Source: an uncultured Bacillota bacterium (lineage in GTDB: Bacteria > Bacillota_I > Bacilli_A > RF39 > UBA660). Taken from it: a DNA stretch of 64,000 nt. The stretch's first letter is position 1; the number at the start of each line of letters is the position of its first letter. Shown one piece after another: positions 1 through 9,743 of the stretch. The notes below the pieces were generated by a model that was not told the DNA's origin, did no database searches, and saw only the letters and a program-made list of their open reading frames with translations. The DNA is taken from assembly GCA_905205665.1 (NCBI GenBank), contig CAJLEF010000006.1, forward strand, positions 26,978 to 90,977. Reading direction: 5' to 3'. The position numbers and the translations under genes are program-made.

Positions 1-323
1 CCAGAAATTTCAAACATGATTTTTCCTTCTTTAACAACTGCTACCCATTCTTCTACGTTACCTTTACCTTTACCTTGACGAGTTTCAAGTGGTTTTTTAG
101 TACGTGGCATATCTGGGAAAATATTAATAAATACTTTACCACCACGTTTCATGTAACGAGTCATAGCAATACGAGCGGCTTCGATTTGACGAGCACTTAC
201 GTAGTTACCTTCTTTGGCCATTAAACCAAATTCACCAAAATGTAATTCAGTATTACCTTTTGCGTGTCCATCATAAGTTCTTCTATGTTGTTTACGATAC
301 TTAGTTCTTTTTGGCATTAACAT
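1..323 (-). CDS. rplP: 50S ribosomal protein L16 (partial)
   Basis: Component of the large ribosomal subunit near the peptidyl-transferase and A-site tRNA region. The frame begins MLMPKRTKYRKQHRR, the conserved L16 N-terminus, and runs off the window edge after about 107 residues, so roughly the last 30 residues are missing. The ATG lies inside the 3' end of rpsC, giving a 23-base overlap that suggests translational coupling. It is the most distal visible gene of the S10-type operon. Identity is secure from sequence and gene order. Confidence 0.96.
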   Translation of the reverse strand, partial: MLMPKRTKYRKQHRRTYDGHAKGNTELHFGEFGLMAKEGNYVSARQIEAARIAMTRYMKRGGKVFINIFPDMPRTKKPLETRQGKGKGNVEEWVAVVKEGKIMFEIS

Positions 324-984
324 TTTGGTCACTCTCCTTTACATTTTTTTTAGTTGGAAGAATTTCACCTTTGTAAATCCATACTTTTACACCAATCTTA
401 CCATAAGTAGTATTAGCTTCTGCTTCTGCATAATCAATATCAGCACGGATAGTATGTAAAGGAACAGTTCCTTCTGTATATCCTTCGCTTCTAGCCATTT
501 CAGCTCCGCCTAATCTTCCTGAAACTAATGTTTTAATACCTTTAGCTCCAGCTTTCATAGTGTTTCTAATAGCTCTTTTTTGAGCACTTCTAAATGGTGC
601 ACGGTTTTCAATTTGTAAAGCAATGTTATTAGCAACAAGTTGAGCACATAAATCAGCAGTTTTTGAAACATCTTGAATGTTTACATAAACTTCTTCACCA
701 ACATGTTTAGATAAAGCTTTACGTAATTTATCAATATCTTCTCCACCACGGCCAATGATAACGCCTGGTTTTGCAGTATTGATGGTTACTTCACAACGAT
801 TTTTCTTTCTTTCAATAGTCACTGACGCAACAGCAGCATCTTTAAGATTTTTTTCTAAATATTCACGAATTTTGATATCACTCATTAAAGTTTTACCAAA
901 TTCATTTCTATTTTTATACCATTTTGATTGCCAATCTTTATTAACACCTAAACGGTAACCTATTGGATTAACTTTTTGTCCCAT
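301..984 (-). CDS. rpsC: 30S ribosomal protein S3
   Basis: Small-subunit protein at the mRNA entry channel. The 227-residue product starts MGQKVNPIGYRLG, the family signature, and carries the KH-domain GxxG-type loop (VIIGRGGEDI) near residue 80 followed by the C-terminal domain with GRLGGAEMAR. Length is normal (about 210-230). Its start overlaps the rplV stop by one base and its 3' end overlaps rplP, so it is expressed within the S10 operon. Confidence 0.98.
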   Translation of the reverse strand: MGQKVNPIGYRLGVNKDWQSKWYKNRNEFGKTLMSDIKIREYLEKNLKDAAVASVTIERKKNRCEVTINTAKPGVIIGRGGEDIDKLRKALSKHVGEEVYVNIQDVSKTADLCAQLVANNIALQIENRAPFRSAQKRAIRNTMKAGAKGIKTLVSGRLGGAEMARSEGYTEGTVPLHTIRADIDYAEAEANTTYGKIGVKVWIYKGEILPTKKNVKESDQNVNAKKN

Positions 985-1331
985 TAGTTGTTGCCTCCTT
1001 TGCCATCACTGACTTTTACGATAATATGACTTGTCCTTTTGTCTCTTCTATCAACATTTCCACGACTTGCAAATTTAACTCTTTTATAAACAGGTCCTGG
1101 GTTAATCATACATTCGCTAATAAATAAATCACTTTCGTTTGCTCCAAAGTTATTAGTAGCGTTAGCAACAGCGCTTTCTAATACTTTAGAGATTAAACGA
1201 CTTGCTTTTGTATTTGTTGTACTAAGAATTCTTCTAGCAGTGTCAACATCCTTACCACGGATTAAATCCATAGTCATGCGTGCCTTTCTAGGAGCTATCA
1301 TAGCACTTTTATGAATTGCATAAGTTTCCAT
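984..1331 (-). CDS. rplV: 50S ribosomal protein L22
   Basis: L22 contributes an extended loop to the peptide exit tunnel. The 115-residue product has the family core (APRKARMTMDLIRGK near residue 14) and the C-terminal loop segment with NPGPVYKRVKFASRG and the ending TSHIIVKVSDG. A GGAGG site precedes the ATG. It sits between rpsS and rpsC in canonical order. No anomaly seen. Confidence 0.97.
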   Translation of the reverse strand: METYAIHKSAMIAPRKARMTMDLIRGKDVDTARRILSTTNTKASRLISKVLESAVANATNNFGANESDLFISECMINPGPVYKRVKFASRGNVDRRDKRTSHIIVKVSDGKGGNN

Positions 1332-1340
1332 ATATACCTC

Positions 1341-1604
1341 CTACTTCTGACCTGCATGTCCGCCGAACTTACGTGTTAATGCGAATTCCCCTAATTTGTG
1401 TCCAACCATTTCTTCTGTTACATAAACAGGAATAAAATCTTTTCCATTATGAACAGCAAATGTATGTCCAACAAAGCTTGGGAAAATAGTAGAACGACGA
1501 GAATATGTTTTAATTACTTCTTTTTTGTTACTTTCATTTAGTTTATCAACCTTTTTTAATAGATGTTCATCAGCAAAAGGTCCTTTTTTTAAACTTCTAG
1601 CCAT
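1341..1604 (-). CDS. rpsS: 30S ribosomal protein S19
   Basis: Head protein of the small subunit that contacts 16S rRNA with S13. The 87-residue product begins MARSLKKGPF and contains the conserved SRRSTIFPSFVGHTFAVHNG and GHKLGEFALTR segments. Length is typical (about 92). GGAGGACAAATA precedes the ATG. Neighbours L2 and L22 are in standard order. Confidence 0.98.
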   Translation of the reverse strand: MARSLKKGPFADEHLLKKVDKLNESNKKEVIKTYSRRSTIFPSFVGHTFAVHNGKDFIPVYVTEEMVGHKLGEFALTRKFGGHAGQK

Positions 1605-1615
1605 TATTTGTCCTC

Positions 1616-2446
1616 CTATTTCTTTCTACGACTAACAATAAGTTTGTCAGAAGCTTTCTTATTTTTTCTTGTTTTATATCCAAGAGCTGGTTTACCCCAT
1701 GGAGTCATTGGGCTCTTACGTCCAATTGGAGCACGACCTTCACCACCACCATGTGGATGGTCATTAGGGTTCATAACAGAACCACGGTTAGTAGGTTTAA
1801 CACCCATATGTCTTGTACGTCCAGCTTTACCAATGTTAACAAGTTCAAAGTCTTCGTTACCTACAACACCAATTGTAGCCATACAATTTCCTAGAATTTT
1901 TCTTGTTTCACCTGATTGTAAACGAACTAAAACATATTTACCTTCACGACCAAGAATTTGTGCACTAGATCCTGCACTACGGCAAAGACTAGCTCCACTT
2001 CCTGGATTTAATTCGATACAGTGAATAACAGTACCAACTGGAATATTCATAAGTGGAAGAGCATTACCAACTTTGATATCAGCTTGTTCACCATTTTCGA
2101 TAATCATATCAACTTTTAATCCTTTAGGAGCGATAATATATCTTTTTTCACCATCTAAATAATTGATTAAAGCGATATTTGCATTACGGTTTGGATCGTA
2201 TTCAATAGTAGCAACACGTCCTGTAATACCAATTTTATTTCTTTTGAAATCGATTTGACGATATTTTCGTTTAGCTCCGCCGCCAATATGACGAACTGTT
2301 AATCTTCCTTGGTTATTACGTCCACCTGTTTTTGTCTTTTTTGATAATAAAGACTTAGTAGGAGTTGAAGCTGTTAGTTCTTCATTCATAAGTGTTGACA
2401 TACCACGACGACCATTAGTTGTTGGTTTATATTTTCTTATTGCCAT
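1616..2446 (-). CDS. rplB: 50S ribosomal protein L2
   Basis: Primary 23S rRNA-binding protein needed for subunit association and peptidyl transfer. At 276 residues it is full length. Diagnostic segments are the RRGMSTLMNEELT start region, GRNNQGRLTVRHIGGG, LNPGSGASLCRSAG, and the C-terminal MNPNDHPHGGGEGRAP, which holds the conserved histidine region. A strong GGAGGTAAG ribosome site precedes the ATG. Encoded between rplW and rpsS. Confidence 0.98.
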   Translation of the reverse strand: MAIRKYKPTTNGRRGMSTLMNEELTASTPTKSLLSKKTKTGGRNNQGRLTVRHIGGGAKRKYRQIDFKRNKIGITGRVATIEYDPNRNANIALINYLDGEKRYIIAPKGLKVDMIIENGEQADIKVGNALPLMNIPVGTVIHCIELNPGSGASLCRSAGSSAQILGREGKYVLVRLQSGETRKILGNCMATIGVVGNEDFELVNIGKAGRTRHMGVKPTNRGSVMNPNDHPHGGGEGRAPIGRKSPMTPWGKPALGYKTRKNKKASDKLIVSRRKK

Positions 2447-2459
2447 ACTTTCTTACCTC

Positions 2460-2724
2460 CTACATTTCAATTGATGAACCTTGTGCTAAGGTTACAATTG
2501 CTTTCTTATAAGTTTTTGTTTTACCAGTATATTTACCGATTCTTCTATCTTTAGATTTTGTAATTAATGTGTTAACATTTAATACTTTAACACCAAAATG
2601 TCTTTCAATTTCACTTTTGATTTGTGATTTAGTAGCAGACTTAGCTACTTTGAAAGTATAAACGCCATTTTGATTACCTGTTACACTTTTTTCAGTAATT
2701 ACTGGGCCTAAAATAATATCTGGA

Positions 2725-2732
<8 letters not shown>
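2460..2732 (-). CDS. rplW: 50S ribosomal protein L23
   Basis: L23 lies at the tunnel exit and docks trigger factor and SRP. I place the start at the internal ATG (MRNPDIILGPVITEKS) because an ideal GAGGAGGG sits 8 bases upstream at 2741-2748; an upstream TTG would put the ribosome site inside the gene. This gives 90 residues, slightly short of the usual 93-100. The start overlaps the end of rplD by 8 bases. Core motif HFGVKVLNVNTL is present. Confidence 0.96.
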
Positions 2733-3354
<622 letters not shown>

Positions 3355-3368
3355 ATGCTATTTCCTTT

Positions 3369-4103
3369 CTATGATTCTACTTGTGTTTCATTTTCAGTAG
3401 TTTCTACTTCATTTGTTTCAACTACTTCATCCACAACAGTTTCTTCTTCATAAGAAATGATTTCTTTTGGATTTTTCTTACGAGAATTTTTAACGGCACT
3501 TCTAATAAGTACTAATGAGTTTTTAGCGCCTGGAATATTTCCACTTACTAAAATATAATTTTCAGCAGTATTTGCTTCAATGATTTCAAGATTTTGAACA
3601 GTAACTGTTTCACATCCCATATGTCCTGGTAAGTTCTTTCCTTTTAATACTCTTTTTGGAAGCATTGTTCCTAGAGAACCAGGTCCACGATGGTAATGAG
3701 AACCATGAGCCATAGGGCCACGACTTTGTCCATGTCTTTTAATAGTACCAGCAAATCCTTTACCTTTAGATGTACCAGTTACATCGACAACATCACCAAG
3801 TTCGAATAAATCTGCGCTTATTTTATCTCCAACTTGATAAGTTCCTTCCATTTCACGGATTTCTTTCAAGAAGCGCTTAGGAGCAGTGTTAGCTTTTTTA
3901 GCGTGTCCAACACTTGCACGACTGGAATTTTTTTCTTTTTTGTCAACTACGCCAAGTTGAATAGCATTGTATCCATCAGTTTCTAAAGTCTTAACTTGCA
4001 TAACAGTATTAGGTTCAACACTAACAACTGTTACAGGAATTAATTTTCCGTCTTTAGAAAAGACACTTGTCATTCCAACTTTACGTCCTAAGATTCCTTT
4101 CAT
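3369..4103 (-). CDS. rplC: 50S ribosomal protein L3 with acidic tail
   Basis: Early-assembly protein near the peptidyl-transferase centre. The frame begins MKGILGRKVGMTSVF and contains GKGFAGTIKRHGQSRGPMAH and HGSHYHRGPGSLG, all diagnostic. The total of 244 residues exceeds the usual 205-215 because of a C-terminal extension of about 35 residues rich in Glu, Val and Thr. Such acidic tails occur in several low-GC lineages; the role here is unknown. Second gene of the operon. Confidence 0.97.
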   Translation of the reverse strand: MKGILGRKVGMTSVFSKDGKLIPVTVVSVEPNTVMQVKTLETDGYNAIQLGVVDKKEKNSSRASVGHAKKANTAPKRFLKEIREMEGTYQVGDKISADLFELGDVVDVTGTSKGKGFAGTIKRHGQSRGPMAHGSHYHRGPGSLGTMLPKRVLKGKNLPGHMGCETVTVQNLEIIEANTAENYILVSGNIPGAKNSLVLIRSAVKNSRKKNPKEIISYEEETVVDEVVETNEVETTENETQVES

Positions 4104-4121
4104 AATATTTCCTTTCTTTCA

Positions 4122-4430
4122 TTATAATTTAATATTGATATCAACACCACTTGGTAAATCAAGTCTTGTTAAAGCATCAACAATTTCTTTACTAGGTTCA
4201 ACAATATCAATAAGTCTCTTGTGAGTACGACTTTCAAATTGTTCACGAGAGTCTTTGTATTTGTGAACTGCTCTTAAAACAGTAACTCTTTCGATTTCAG
4301 TTGGAAGAGGTACAGGTCCTTTAACAGTTCCTCCTAGTCTTTTAACGGTATCAACGATTTTACCAGTTGCTAAATCTAAAACATTAGCATCAAAAGCTTT
4401 AAGGTTGATACGAACTTTACTTTTTGACAT
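4122..4430 (-). CDS. rpsJ: 30S ribosomal protein S10
   Basis: S10 (NusE) acts in the 30S head and in NusB-dependent antitermination. The chosen start, MSKSKVRINLKAFD, has GGAGGG ending 8 bases upstream; an in-frame extension of 38 codons upstream is leader sequence. At 102 residues the length is canonical. The conserved VKGPVPLPTEIERVTVLR segment is present. It is the first gene of the S10 operon, preceded by a strong promoter and a leader of about 115 bases. Confidence 0.98.
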   Translation of the reverse strand: MSKSKVRINLKAFDANVLDLATGKIVDTVKRLGGTVKGPVPLPTEIERVTVLRAVHKYKDSREQFESRTHKRLIDIVEPSKEIVDALTRLDLPSGVDINIKL

Positions 4431-4553
4431 AACATATGCCCTCCTTTCGCCTATATCTTGTATAGACTTGCTCCGTGCAAATTCTCTAAAACAATTAGCA
4501 ACGTTGCCAAGTGTATCAGTAACTTCACACATCCCTGCCGTCATACAAAGTAG

Positions 4554-4582
4554 ATTATACTTTATAGGTTATTAAAAAGCAA
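4554..4582 (-). promoter_or_regulatory. SigA-type promoter of the S10 operon
   Basis: On the minus strand TTGCTT (4577-4582) is followed by a 17-base spacer and a perfect TATAAT (4554-4559). Transcription would begin near 4547 and leave an untranslated leader of about 115 bases before rpsJ. A leader of this size could host ribosomal-protein autoregulation, but I could not identify a conserved fold by eye. Confidence 0.85.
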
Positions 4583-4602
4583 GCCTTTTTTTCACTTTTT
4601 TC

Positions 4603-4633
4603 AAAAAAATAAAAGCCCTATTTTAAAGGCTTT
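4603..4633 (-). terminator. Rho-independent terminator after the MBL gene
   Basis: Minus-strand stem AAAGCC...GGGCTTTT followed by ATTTTTTT, lying just past the stop of the metallo-hydrolase gene and just upstream of the S10 operon promoter. Confidence 0.8.
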
Positions 4634-4643
4634 AAAGCATGAT

Positions 4644-5153
4644 TTATAAATAAGATATTATCCCTTTTAAATTATCCACTTCTTCTTTTAAAGTTGTACT
4701 TTTTCCATGACCAGGATAAATTGTAACATCTAATGGGAAGGTTGTTATAAAACTTTCTAAAGATTTTTTCATCTCTTTACTACTACCACCTAAGTCAGTA
4801 CGCCCAATGGTGCCGGCAAAAATAAAGTCTCCTACAAAAATGACATTATCATTTTCAAAATAGTAAGAATAAGAATCTATAGTATGCCCCGGAGTTTTAA
4901 TTTTCCTAAAGGAAAAGTCTCCGTTTACTTCGTTTTCTTTTAACTCGTAATGCTCTAGTAAAGCATTTAGGGCGCCGACATGATCAAAATGATGATGAGT
5001 TACTAAAACACCAGCAACATGATATGGTCTTAAAAAAGATAAAATTTTTTCACTTTTATCGCCAGGGTCTATAACTAAGGCTTCATTTTTTTCATTTGTG
5101 AGAATATAACAGTTTTCTTGTAACTCACCCACAACTAATTTATTTATCTTCAT
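4644..5153 (-). CDS. MBL-fold hydrolase (glyoxalase II-like, YcbL type)
   Basis: Cytoplasmic metallo-beta-lactamase-fold hydrolase. The 169-residue product has the binuclear metal motif THHHFDHVG near residue 52, a GHT histidine near 87, the aspartate in FVGDFIF, and the last histidine in YPGHGKST near 146. It lacks the C-terminal substrate domain of true glyoxalase II (about 250 residues), matching the short YcbL-like class whose substrates are poorly defined. A GGAGGAGG site precedes the ATG. It is 51 bases downstream of clpC and ends in a terminator. Confidence 0.85.
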   Translation of the reverse strand: MKINKLVVGELQENCYILTNEKNEALVIDPGDKSEKILSFLRPYHVAGVLVTHHHFDHVGALNALLEHYELKENEVNGDFSFRKIKTPGHTIDSYSYYFENDNVIFVGDFIFAGTIGRTDLGGSSKEMKKSLESFITTFPLDVTIYPGHGKSTTLKEEVDNLKGIISYL

Positions 5154-5204
5154 TTTTCCTCCTCCTTTCCTTATTATATAGAAATTATATATAAAAAGAA
5201 AGAA

Positions 5205-7340
5205 CTACAACGCGGTAAGTTCTTCCTTACGATTATATTTGGAAACAAGATGTTTAATTTCTCGCATGCCATATTTTTCTAAATTAGCTTCCTTTAAAAT
5301 TTCATCGCTATTAATATTTTTATTTTTAAGTTTCTTTTTAATATATTCTTCCGCAACTGTTTTTGAAATATGGTCATAGACAAGGACTTTATCAATACGT
5401 CCTAAAAGTTCACGAGATAAAAGACCGTCTAAAGATGTTTCTATGACTTTAGAAAAACCAACTTTTTGTTTTCCTATTATATTGCTTGTTAAAAAGATAA
5501 GAGTATGATTAAAACTTATTTTATTTCCTTTATTATCCGTTATAAATCCTTCATCCAAAATTTGTAAAAGTAAGTTTAATACAGCAGGATGGGCTTTTTC
5601 TATTTCATCAAATAAAATGGTCGCATTAGGTTCGCATTTTAAACTTTCAAAAACATAAGGCTCGTTATAGCCAACATATCCAGATGGAGCACCAATTAAT
5701 TTATTAATACTTTCTTTACTCATATATTCACTCATATCAATTCGTAAAAGCTTTGTCTGTAAAGTTTCACTCACAATTTTAACGGTTTGTGTTTTACCAA
5801 CCCCACTAGGTCCCAAAAGTAAAAAACTTTGAGGTATTCGTTTATTTAAATTTAAATTTTCTAATAATTCATTTAAGACTTTATCTTGTCCTAATAGGTT
5901 AGCAAAAAAATTTTTTTGTAATCTATTTTTGATTTCTTTTTTACTTTCTTTAATATTTCGATGTGTCTTAGCTTCAATGACATCTAAAATATCATCTTTA
6001 GTCACTTTTAAAAGTTGGGAGCCTTTATTTTTTCCTAAATTTTCTTTAATTTCACTTTCTAAATTAGCCTCTTTTATCGCGTTTTCAAAATCTCCTTTTT
6101 TTAAATAGGCTTCTTTTCTTTTACGAGTAAGTTCTAAATCGTTGGTATCTTTTTTCTTAAATGAATTTTTAAGTTTTACTTTAGAGCATACTGAGTCGAT
6201 AAGTTCAATTGTTTTATCAGGATTACATTTATCAAAAAGATATTCGTTGGCTAAATCATAAAAGTCATTGAGATTTTGGTTAGAAATTTTAATGTGATAA
6301 TGATTTTCAAAACAAGGTGTGACAGCTTTTAAAATAATTTTCATATTTTCTTCATTAGGTTCTTCTAATAAAATGTGTTCGAATCTTCTATCTAAAGCTT
6401 TATCTTTTTCTAAGTAAGTGTGATATTCTTCAATTGTTGTCGCGCCTATAATTTTTAAGTCTCCTCTTGCTAGATATGGTTTTAAAATGTCGGAAGCTGC
6501 AATAGCACCTTCGGCTCCACCCGCATTTTCCATTGTATGTATCTCATCAATAAATAAAATAATATTCCCTTCATTCATCACTTCTTTAATTATTTTTTGA
6601 AGACGCTCTTCAAATTCACCCCGATACTTTGTGCCCGCAACTAAAGTTCCCATTTCTAAGGCAATTACTTCATAATTTTGTAATTCCTCAGGAACTTCTT
6701 TCTTTTTTATTCTTCTTACAAGTTCTTCTACTAAAGCTGTTTTACCTACTCCCGCTTTTCCTATTAATAAAGGATTATTTTTTTGTCTTCTTAAAAGGGT
6801 TTCCAAAAGAAGTTTCATTTCTTTATCACGTCCAACAACTTTTTCATTTTTATTAACCATTTCATTCATTCGTAAGCCAACTTTATAAATTTCTAAGTTT
6901 TTTTTACTTTCTTTAGAAAGAGTTTCTTTTTTTAAATAGCTGTATACTTCATCAAAGGGTACATCCATACGTTCTAAAAGACGATAGGCAATGCCTTCTT
7001 CTTCGTCAATCAATGCTTTTAAAAGGTGTTTAGGAGTTACGTTTTTCTTACTTTTTTCAGTCGCGTCTAGTAAAGCAAGTTCTAACACATCACGTAACAT
7101 TGGAGTATAAAGGTTTAATTCTTGAGGACGACTTGCCATCCCGATGGTATTAATAAGTTCTTCTTTAAATAAATCATAGGTAATATTATATTTTTGAAGA
7201 AGACTCGCAATATCTTCATCATATTTGAGTAAAGATAATAATAAGTGTTCTGTTCCCACATAAGGGTGTCTTAAGTTATAACGTTCTTTTTCTGCATTTT
7301 TTAAGATAATTGAAACTTCTATGCCAAAATTTTCAAACAT
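5205..7340 (-). CDS. clpC: ATP-dependent Clp protease ATP-binding subunit ClpC
   Basis: Hsp100 unfoldase feeding ClpP. Visible parts: N-terminal Clp repeats (GTEHLLLSLL and TPKHLLKAL), first AAA module with Walker A GKAGVGKT near residue 200 and Walker B LFIDEIH, a short UVR-like middle segment (RKRKEAYLKKGDFENAIKEA), second AAA module with GPSGVGKT near 510 and ILFDEIEKAHP, and a VGF tripeptide in the region of the ClpP-docking loop. At 711 residues it is shorter than Bacillus ClpC (about 810). The start is the ATG (MFENFG) 8 bases after AAGGAGG. The usual ctsR-mcsA-mcsB genes are not adjacent. Confidence 0.93.
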   Translation of the reverse strand: MFENFGIEVSIILKNAEKERYNLRHPYVGTEHLLLSLLKYDEDIASLLQKYNITYDLFKEELINTIGMASRPQELNLYTPMLRDVLELALLDATEKSKKNVTPKHLLKALIDEEEGIAYRLLERMDVPFDEVYSYLKKETLSKESKKNLEIYKVGLRMNEMVNKNEKVVGRDKEMKLLLETLLRRQKNNPLLIGKAGVGKTALVEELVRRIKKKEVPEELQNYEVIALEMGTLVAGTKYRGEFEERLQKIIKEVMNEGNIILFIDEIHTMENAGGAEGAIAASDILKPYLARGDLKIIGATTIEEYHTYLEKDKALDRRFEHILLEEPNEENMKIILKAVTPCFENHYHIKISNQNLNDFYDLANEYLFDKCNPDKTIELIDSVCSKVKLKNSFKKKDTNDLELTRKRKEAYLKKGDFENAIKEANLESEIKENLGKNKGSQLLKVTKDDILDVIEAKTHRNIKESKKEIKNRLQKNFFANLLGQDKVLNELLENLNLNKRIPQSFLLLGPSGVGKTQTVKIVSETLQTKLLRIDMSEYMSKESINKLIGAPSGYVGYNEPYVFESLKCEPNATILFDEIEKAHPAVLNLLLQILDEGFITDNKGNKISFNHTLIFLTSNIIGKQKVGFSKVIETSLDGLLSRELLGRIDKVLVYDHISKTVAEEYIKKKLKNKNINSDEILKEANLEKYGMREIKHLVSKYNRKEELTAL

Positions 7341-7406
7341 AAAAAAATCCTCCTTAATCATTCTATGAATGTTATGAGGACTTTTTTCATTATTTATTCA
7401 TTTTTA

Positions 7407-7829
7407 TTAAAATTGAAATAAGTTTAAACCAATTTCTTCATCAAAACGACGACCAACCTCGCCATGAATAACAGTAACAATAATTTCACAAGTTGCTGAA
7501 ATATAACATTTTACAAGATGACCTCCAAATGTATTTAATGAAGCATCAGCAAAGTTAATATGACAATGAAGATAAACTTCACCATCTTTTCTAGAAATAT
7601 TTCCTAATAAAGAAGTAACTTCAAACATTCCTTCTTTAATCGTTGTTTTATATTCTTTAGTTTCTGTATTAAATAAACCAATTTCAACTTTATTACTGGC
7701 ACCAATACCAGTAATTTCCCCGGTTAAAACATTTTCGTTAGCAGCAAAGATTTTTAATTGCTCTATAACCTCTTCACCTTTATTAAGGCGTATTACATAA
7801 TGATCATTATCTAATTTTTTATATTCCAT
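7407..7829 (-). CDS. PPC domain (DUF296) protein
   Basis: A 140-residue stand-alone PPC/DUF296 domain, the fold also found fused to AT-hooks in plants; bacterial single-domain members are trimeric and of unclear function. Family marks are TGEITGIGASNKVEIGLF near residue 35, HCHINFAD, the conserved GGHL near 105, and the closing VIHGEVGRRFDEEIGLNLF. The start is the ATG 7 bases after GGAGAG; a TTG five codons upstream has no ribosome site. It lies between the transporter and clpC in the same direction, separated by terminators. Confidence 0.8.
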   Translation of the reverse strand: MEYKKLDNDHYVIRLNKGEEVIEQLKIFAANENVLTGEITGIGASNKVEIGLFNTETKEYKTTIKEGMFEVTSLLGNISRKDGEVYLHCHINFADASLNTFGGHLVKCYISATCEIIVTVIHGEVGRRFDEEIGLNLFQF

Positions 7830-7856
7830 AATATATCTCTCCAAAAGGTATATTAC

Positions 7857-7898
7857 AAAAAAAATAACAAATAAGCAAGAGCCTATTTGTTATTTTTT
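7857..7898 (-). terminator. Bidirectional terminator after the YfcC-like gene
   Basis: Perfect 15-bp inverted repeat (AAAAAATAACAAATA and its complement) with a 10-base loop, flanked by A and T tracts so it could work in either direction. It overlaps the transporter stop codon. Confidence 0.85.
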
Positions 7899-9384
7899 AT
7901 ATCATCCATAAAATGGTAAAGATAATAAGTAAACTAGCTAACATAACTGCAAAGAATTTCCAAATATATCCAAGCCATTTCTTGTATGGAATATCCATAT
8001 AAGAAAGACCAAATAATAAGAAAACACTTATAGGAGTTATGAATTGAACAAGACCATAAATAGTTGTATAAATTAAGAAAGCAATATTTCCTTCAGTTCC
8101 TGTAAAGCTTCCAATAGCATAACTTAATGAATAACCGATATAAGCAAAATCAGTATTAAAGATTGATGCAAGGAAAGCTTGTAAAGAAACAACGAATGGA
8201 TTAAATGAACCACTTAATTTACCAATTTCATTTAAGATGGTTGTAAGTATTGGAGACCAATATAATAATACAAACATCATGTAAGCTAAAATCAAGAATA
8301 AAGTAGGTTTAATCATTACTTTAATTCCTTCATAAGCATTTGTTAACATATCATTAAATTTCATTTTAGAAACAAATTTAACAACAAGAACAGTAATAGC
8401 TAAGAAAATAGAATAAGTAAATAAATACCAACTACCAAATTCAGGGAATAATTTAGCTGACATATTAGGTAAGGCTTCTCCTCCAAAGAAAGAAGAGATA
8501 ATAGCTACATCACCTATTTTAATACCTTCAATCCATTCAAAGAAATTATCAAAAATTTCAAGACCAAAGATTTTTGTACTAGAACCAGTAGATTTATTCC
8601 AGTAAACAAATCCTAAAACGGCTAAAACAAAAAGAATACCAAACATTACAGCAACTGGCCAAATTTTTGCTTTTCCTTTCTTTTTAGAATCTTCTACATA
8701 GAATGCATCGTCTTTTTCTTCCTCACTGCTATCTTTAGTAGGAACTAGTTTTTTAATATATAAATAATTAAAGAAACTATATACTGCATAGGCTAAGAAA
8801 GCAATACCAATACGAATACCAAGTTCGGTTGTTAAAGTAACCTCAGATCCTCCGTAACCAATATAATTAACGAAAGCATCTAACCCTTCTGTACCAATAG
8901 TAGCGCCTAAAACACCTACTAACATAGAACCAAACGTGATAGCAAAAGAGCTTATTTTGTCTAGTCCCATTTTGCGAAGTATAGTAATTAAAACAGGCAT
9001 AAATACAATTAACACAAAAGTATTATTTAGAACAGATGTAAGTAAAACAATTATAAATGAAATAATTAAACTTACAAGAATTTCTTTTCCTTTAAAGATA
9101 TTTGCTAAACGATTAACAAATTCTTTATAGTCTTCCGTTTTAGATACAACTCCATAAAAAACTCCAACCATTAGTAAAAATCCAATTTGAATGGCATAAT
9201 TTTGAATGGCATAACTAAACCCATAAAATAAATGGCCTAGTCCTAAACGTCCCATTTCGCCTTCTGTGAATGTTGCACCACTTGAAAAAGTTCCTGTAGG
9301 AATAATCCAAGATAAAACAACAACAAGAAGTAACATAATACCAATGATTTTTACAAGATCATGTTCTTTAAACATTTTCTTCAT
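7897..9384 (-). CDS. YfcC/DcuC-like integral membrane transporter
   Basis: A 495-residue polytopic membrane protein with at least 11 hydrophobic segments. The opening (SWIIPTGTFSSG), the LTSVLNNTFVLIVFMPVL segment and the paired two-half architecture resemble the YfcC / C4-dicarboxylate anaerobic carrier (DcuC-like) superfamily, whose members carry dicarboxylates, amino acids or peptides. The substrate cannot be inferred. An acidic-basic cytoplasmic loop (SSEEEKDD) lies near residue 220. GGAGGATTAGG precedes the ATG and a TATAAT lies at 9405-9410. Located downstream of a small XRE regulator that may control it. Confidence 0.65.
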   Translation of the reverse strand: MKKMFKEHDLVKIIGIMLLLVVVLSWIIPTGTFSSGATFTEGEMGRLGLGHLFYGFSYAIQNYAIQIGFLLMVGVFYGVVSKTEDYKEFVNRLANIFKGKEILVSLIISFIIVLLTSVLNNTFVLIVFMPVLITILRKMGLDKISSFAITFGSMLVGVLGATIGTEGLDAFVNYIGYGGSEVTLTTELGIRIGIAFLAYAVYSFFNYLYIKKLVPTKDSSEEEKDDAFYVEDSKKKGKAKIWPVAVMFGILFVLAVLGFVYWNKSTGSSTKIFGLEIFDNFFEWIEGIKIGDVAIISSFFGGEALPNMSAKLFPEFGSWYLFTYSIFLAITVLVVKFVSKMKFNDMLTNAYEGIKVMIKPTLFLILAYMMFVLLYWSPILTTILNEIGKLSGSFNPFVVSLQAFLASIFNTDFAYIGYSLSYAIGSFTGTEGNIAFLIYTTIYGLVQFITPISVFLLFGLSYMDIPYKKWLGYIWKFFAVMLASLLIIFTILWMI

Positions 9385-9479
9385 CCTAATCCTCCTCCAT
9401 TTAAATTATAGCACAAAAGTTAGTATTTTAAAGACCTTTTAAGATGTCGTTTGATGAAATTTCTGTGAAAAAAAGAAGA

Positions 9480-9743
9480 TTAATGATGAACTTTCTTGTA
9501 TTTTGTAATTTTACCCACAACTGGGGCACATTCGGTAAATAATTCTTTGACAGGAACTTCTAAAGCATCTGCAATATCAAATACCGTTCTAAGTTGAATT
9601 CCTTTATGTGCATTTTCTAATTGACTAACATAATTAGCCGTTTTATTTATCATTTCAGCAAAGGCTTCTTGTGTAAGTCCTCTTTCTAAACGATATCTTT
9701 TAATATTATTTGCTAAATTAAGCATTTTATCATAATGATTCAT
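9480..9743 (-). CDS. XRE-family HTH transcriptional regulator
   Basis: An 87-residue DNA-binding protein consisting almost entirely of a HTH_3 domain: RYRLERGLTQEAFAEMINKTANYVSQLENAHKG-type helices (residues 16-48) and a following FDIADALEVPVKELF segment. The C-terminal tail is basic. The ribosome site is weak (GGGTG). It lies 95 bases upstream of the YfcC-like gene in the same orientation, which suggests local regulation; that link is inference. Confidence 0.85.
   Translation of the reverse strand: MNHYDKMLNLANNIKRYRLERGLTQEAFAEMINKTANYVSQLENAHKGIQLRTVFDIADALEVPVKELFTECAPVVGKITKYKKVHH

Noticed and set aside
1608..2024. Plus-strand ORF of 138 codons opposite rplB
   Set aside because: It is antisense to a fully conserved ribosomal gene, has low-complexity Ser/Pro composition and no ribosome site.
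4431..4544. N-terminal extension of S10 by 38 codons
   Set aside because: It has no conserved residues and would include the rpsJ ribosome site; the 102-residue form matches the family length.
7365..7400. CIRCE or CtsR operator upstream of clpC
   Set aside because: Only a CATTC-TAT-GAATG palindrome is visible; it does not match the 9-bp CIRCE arms or the CtsR heptanucleotide repeat.
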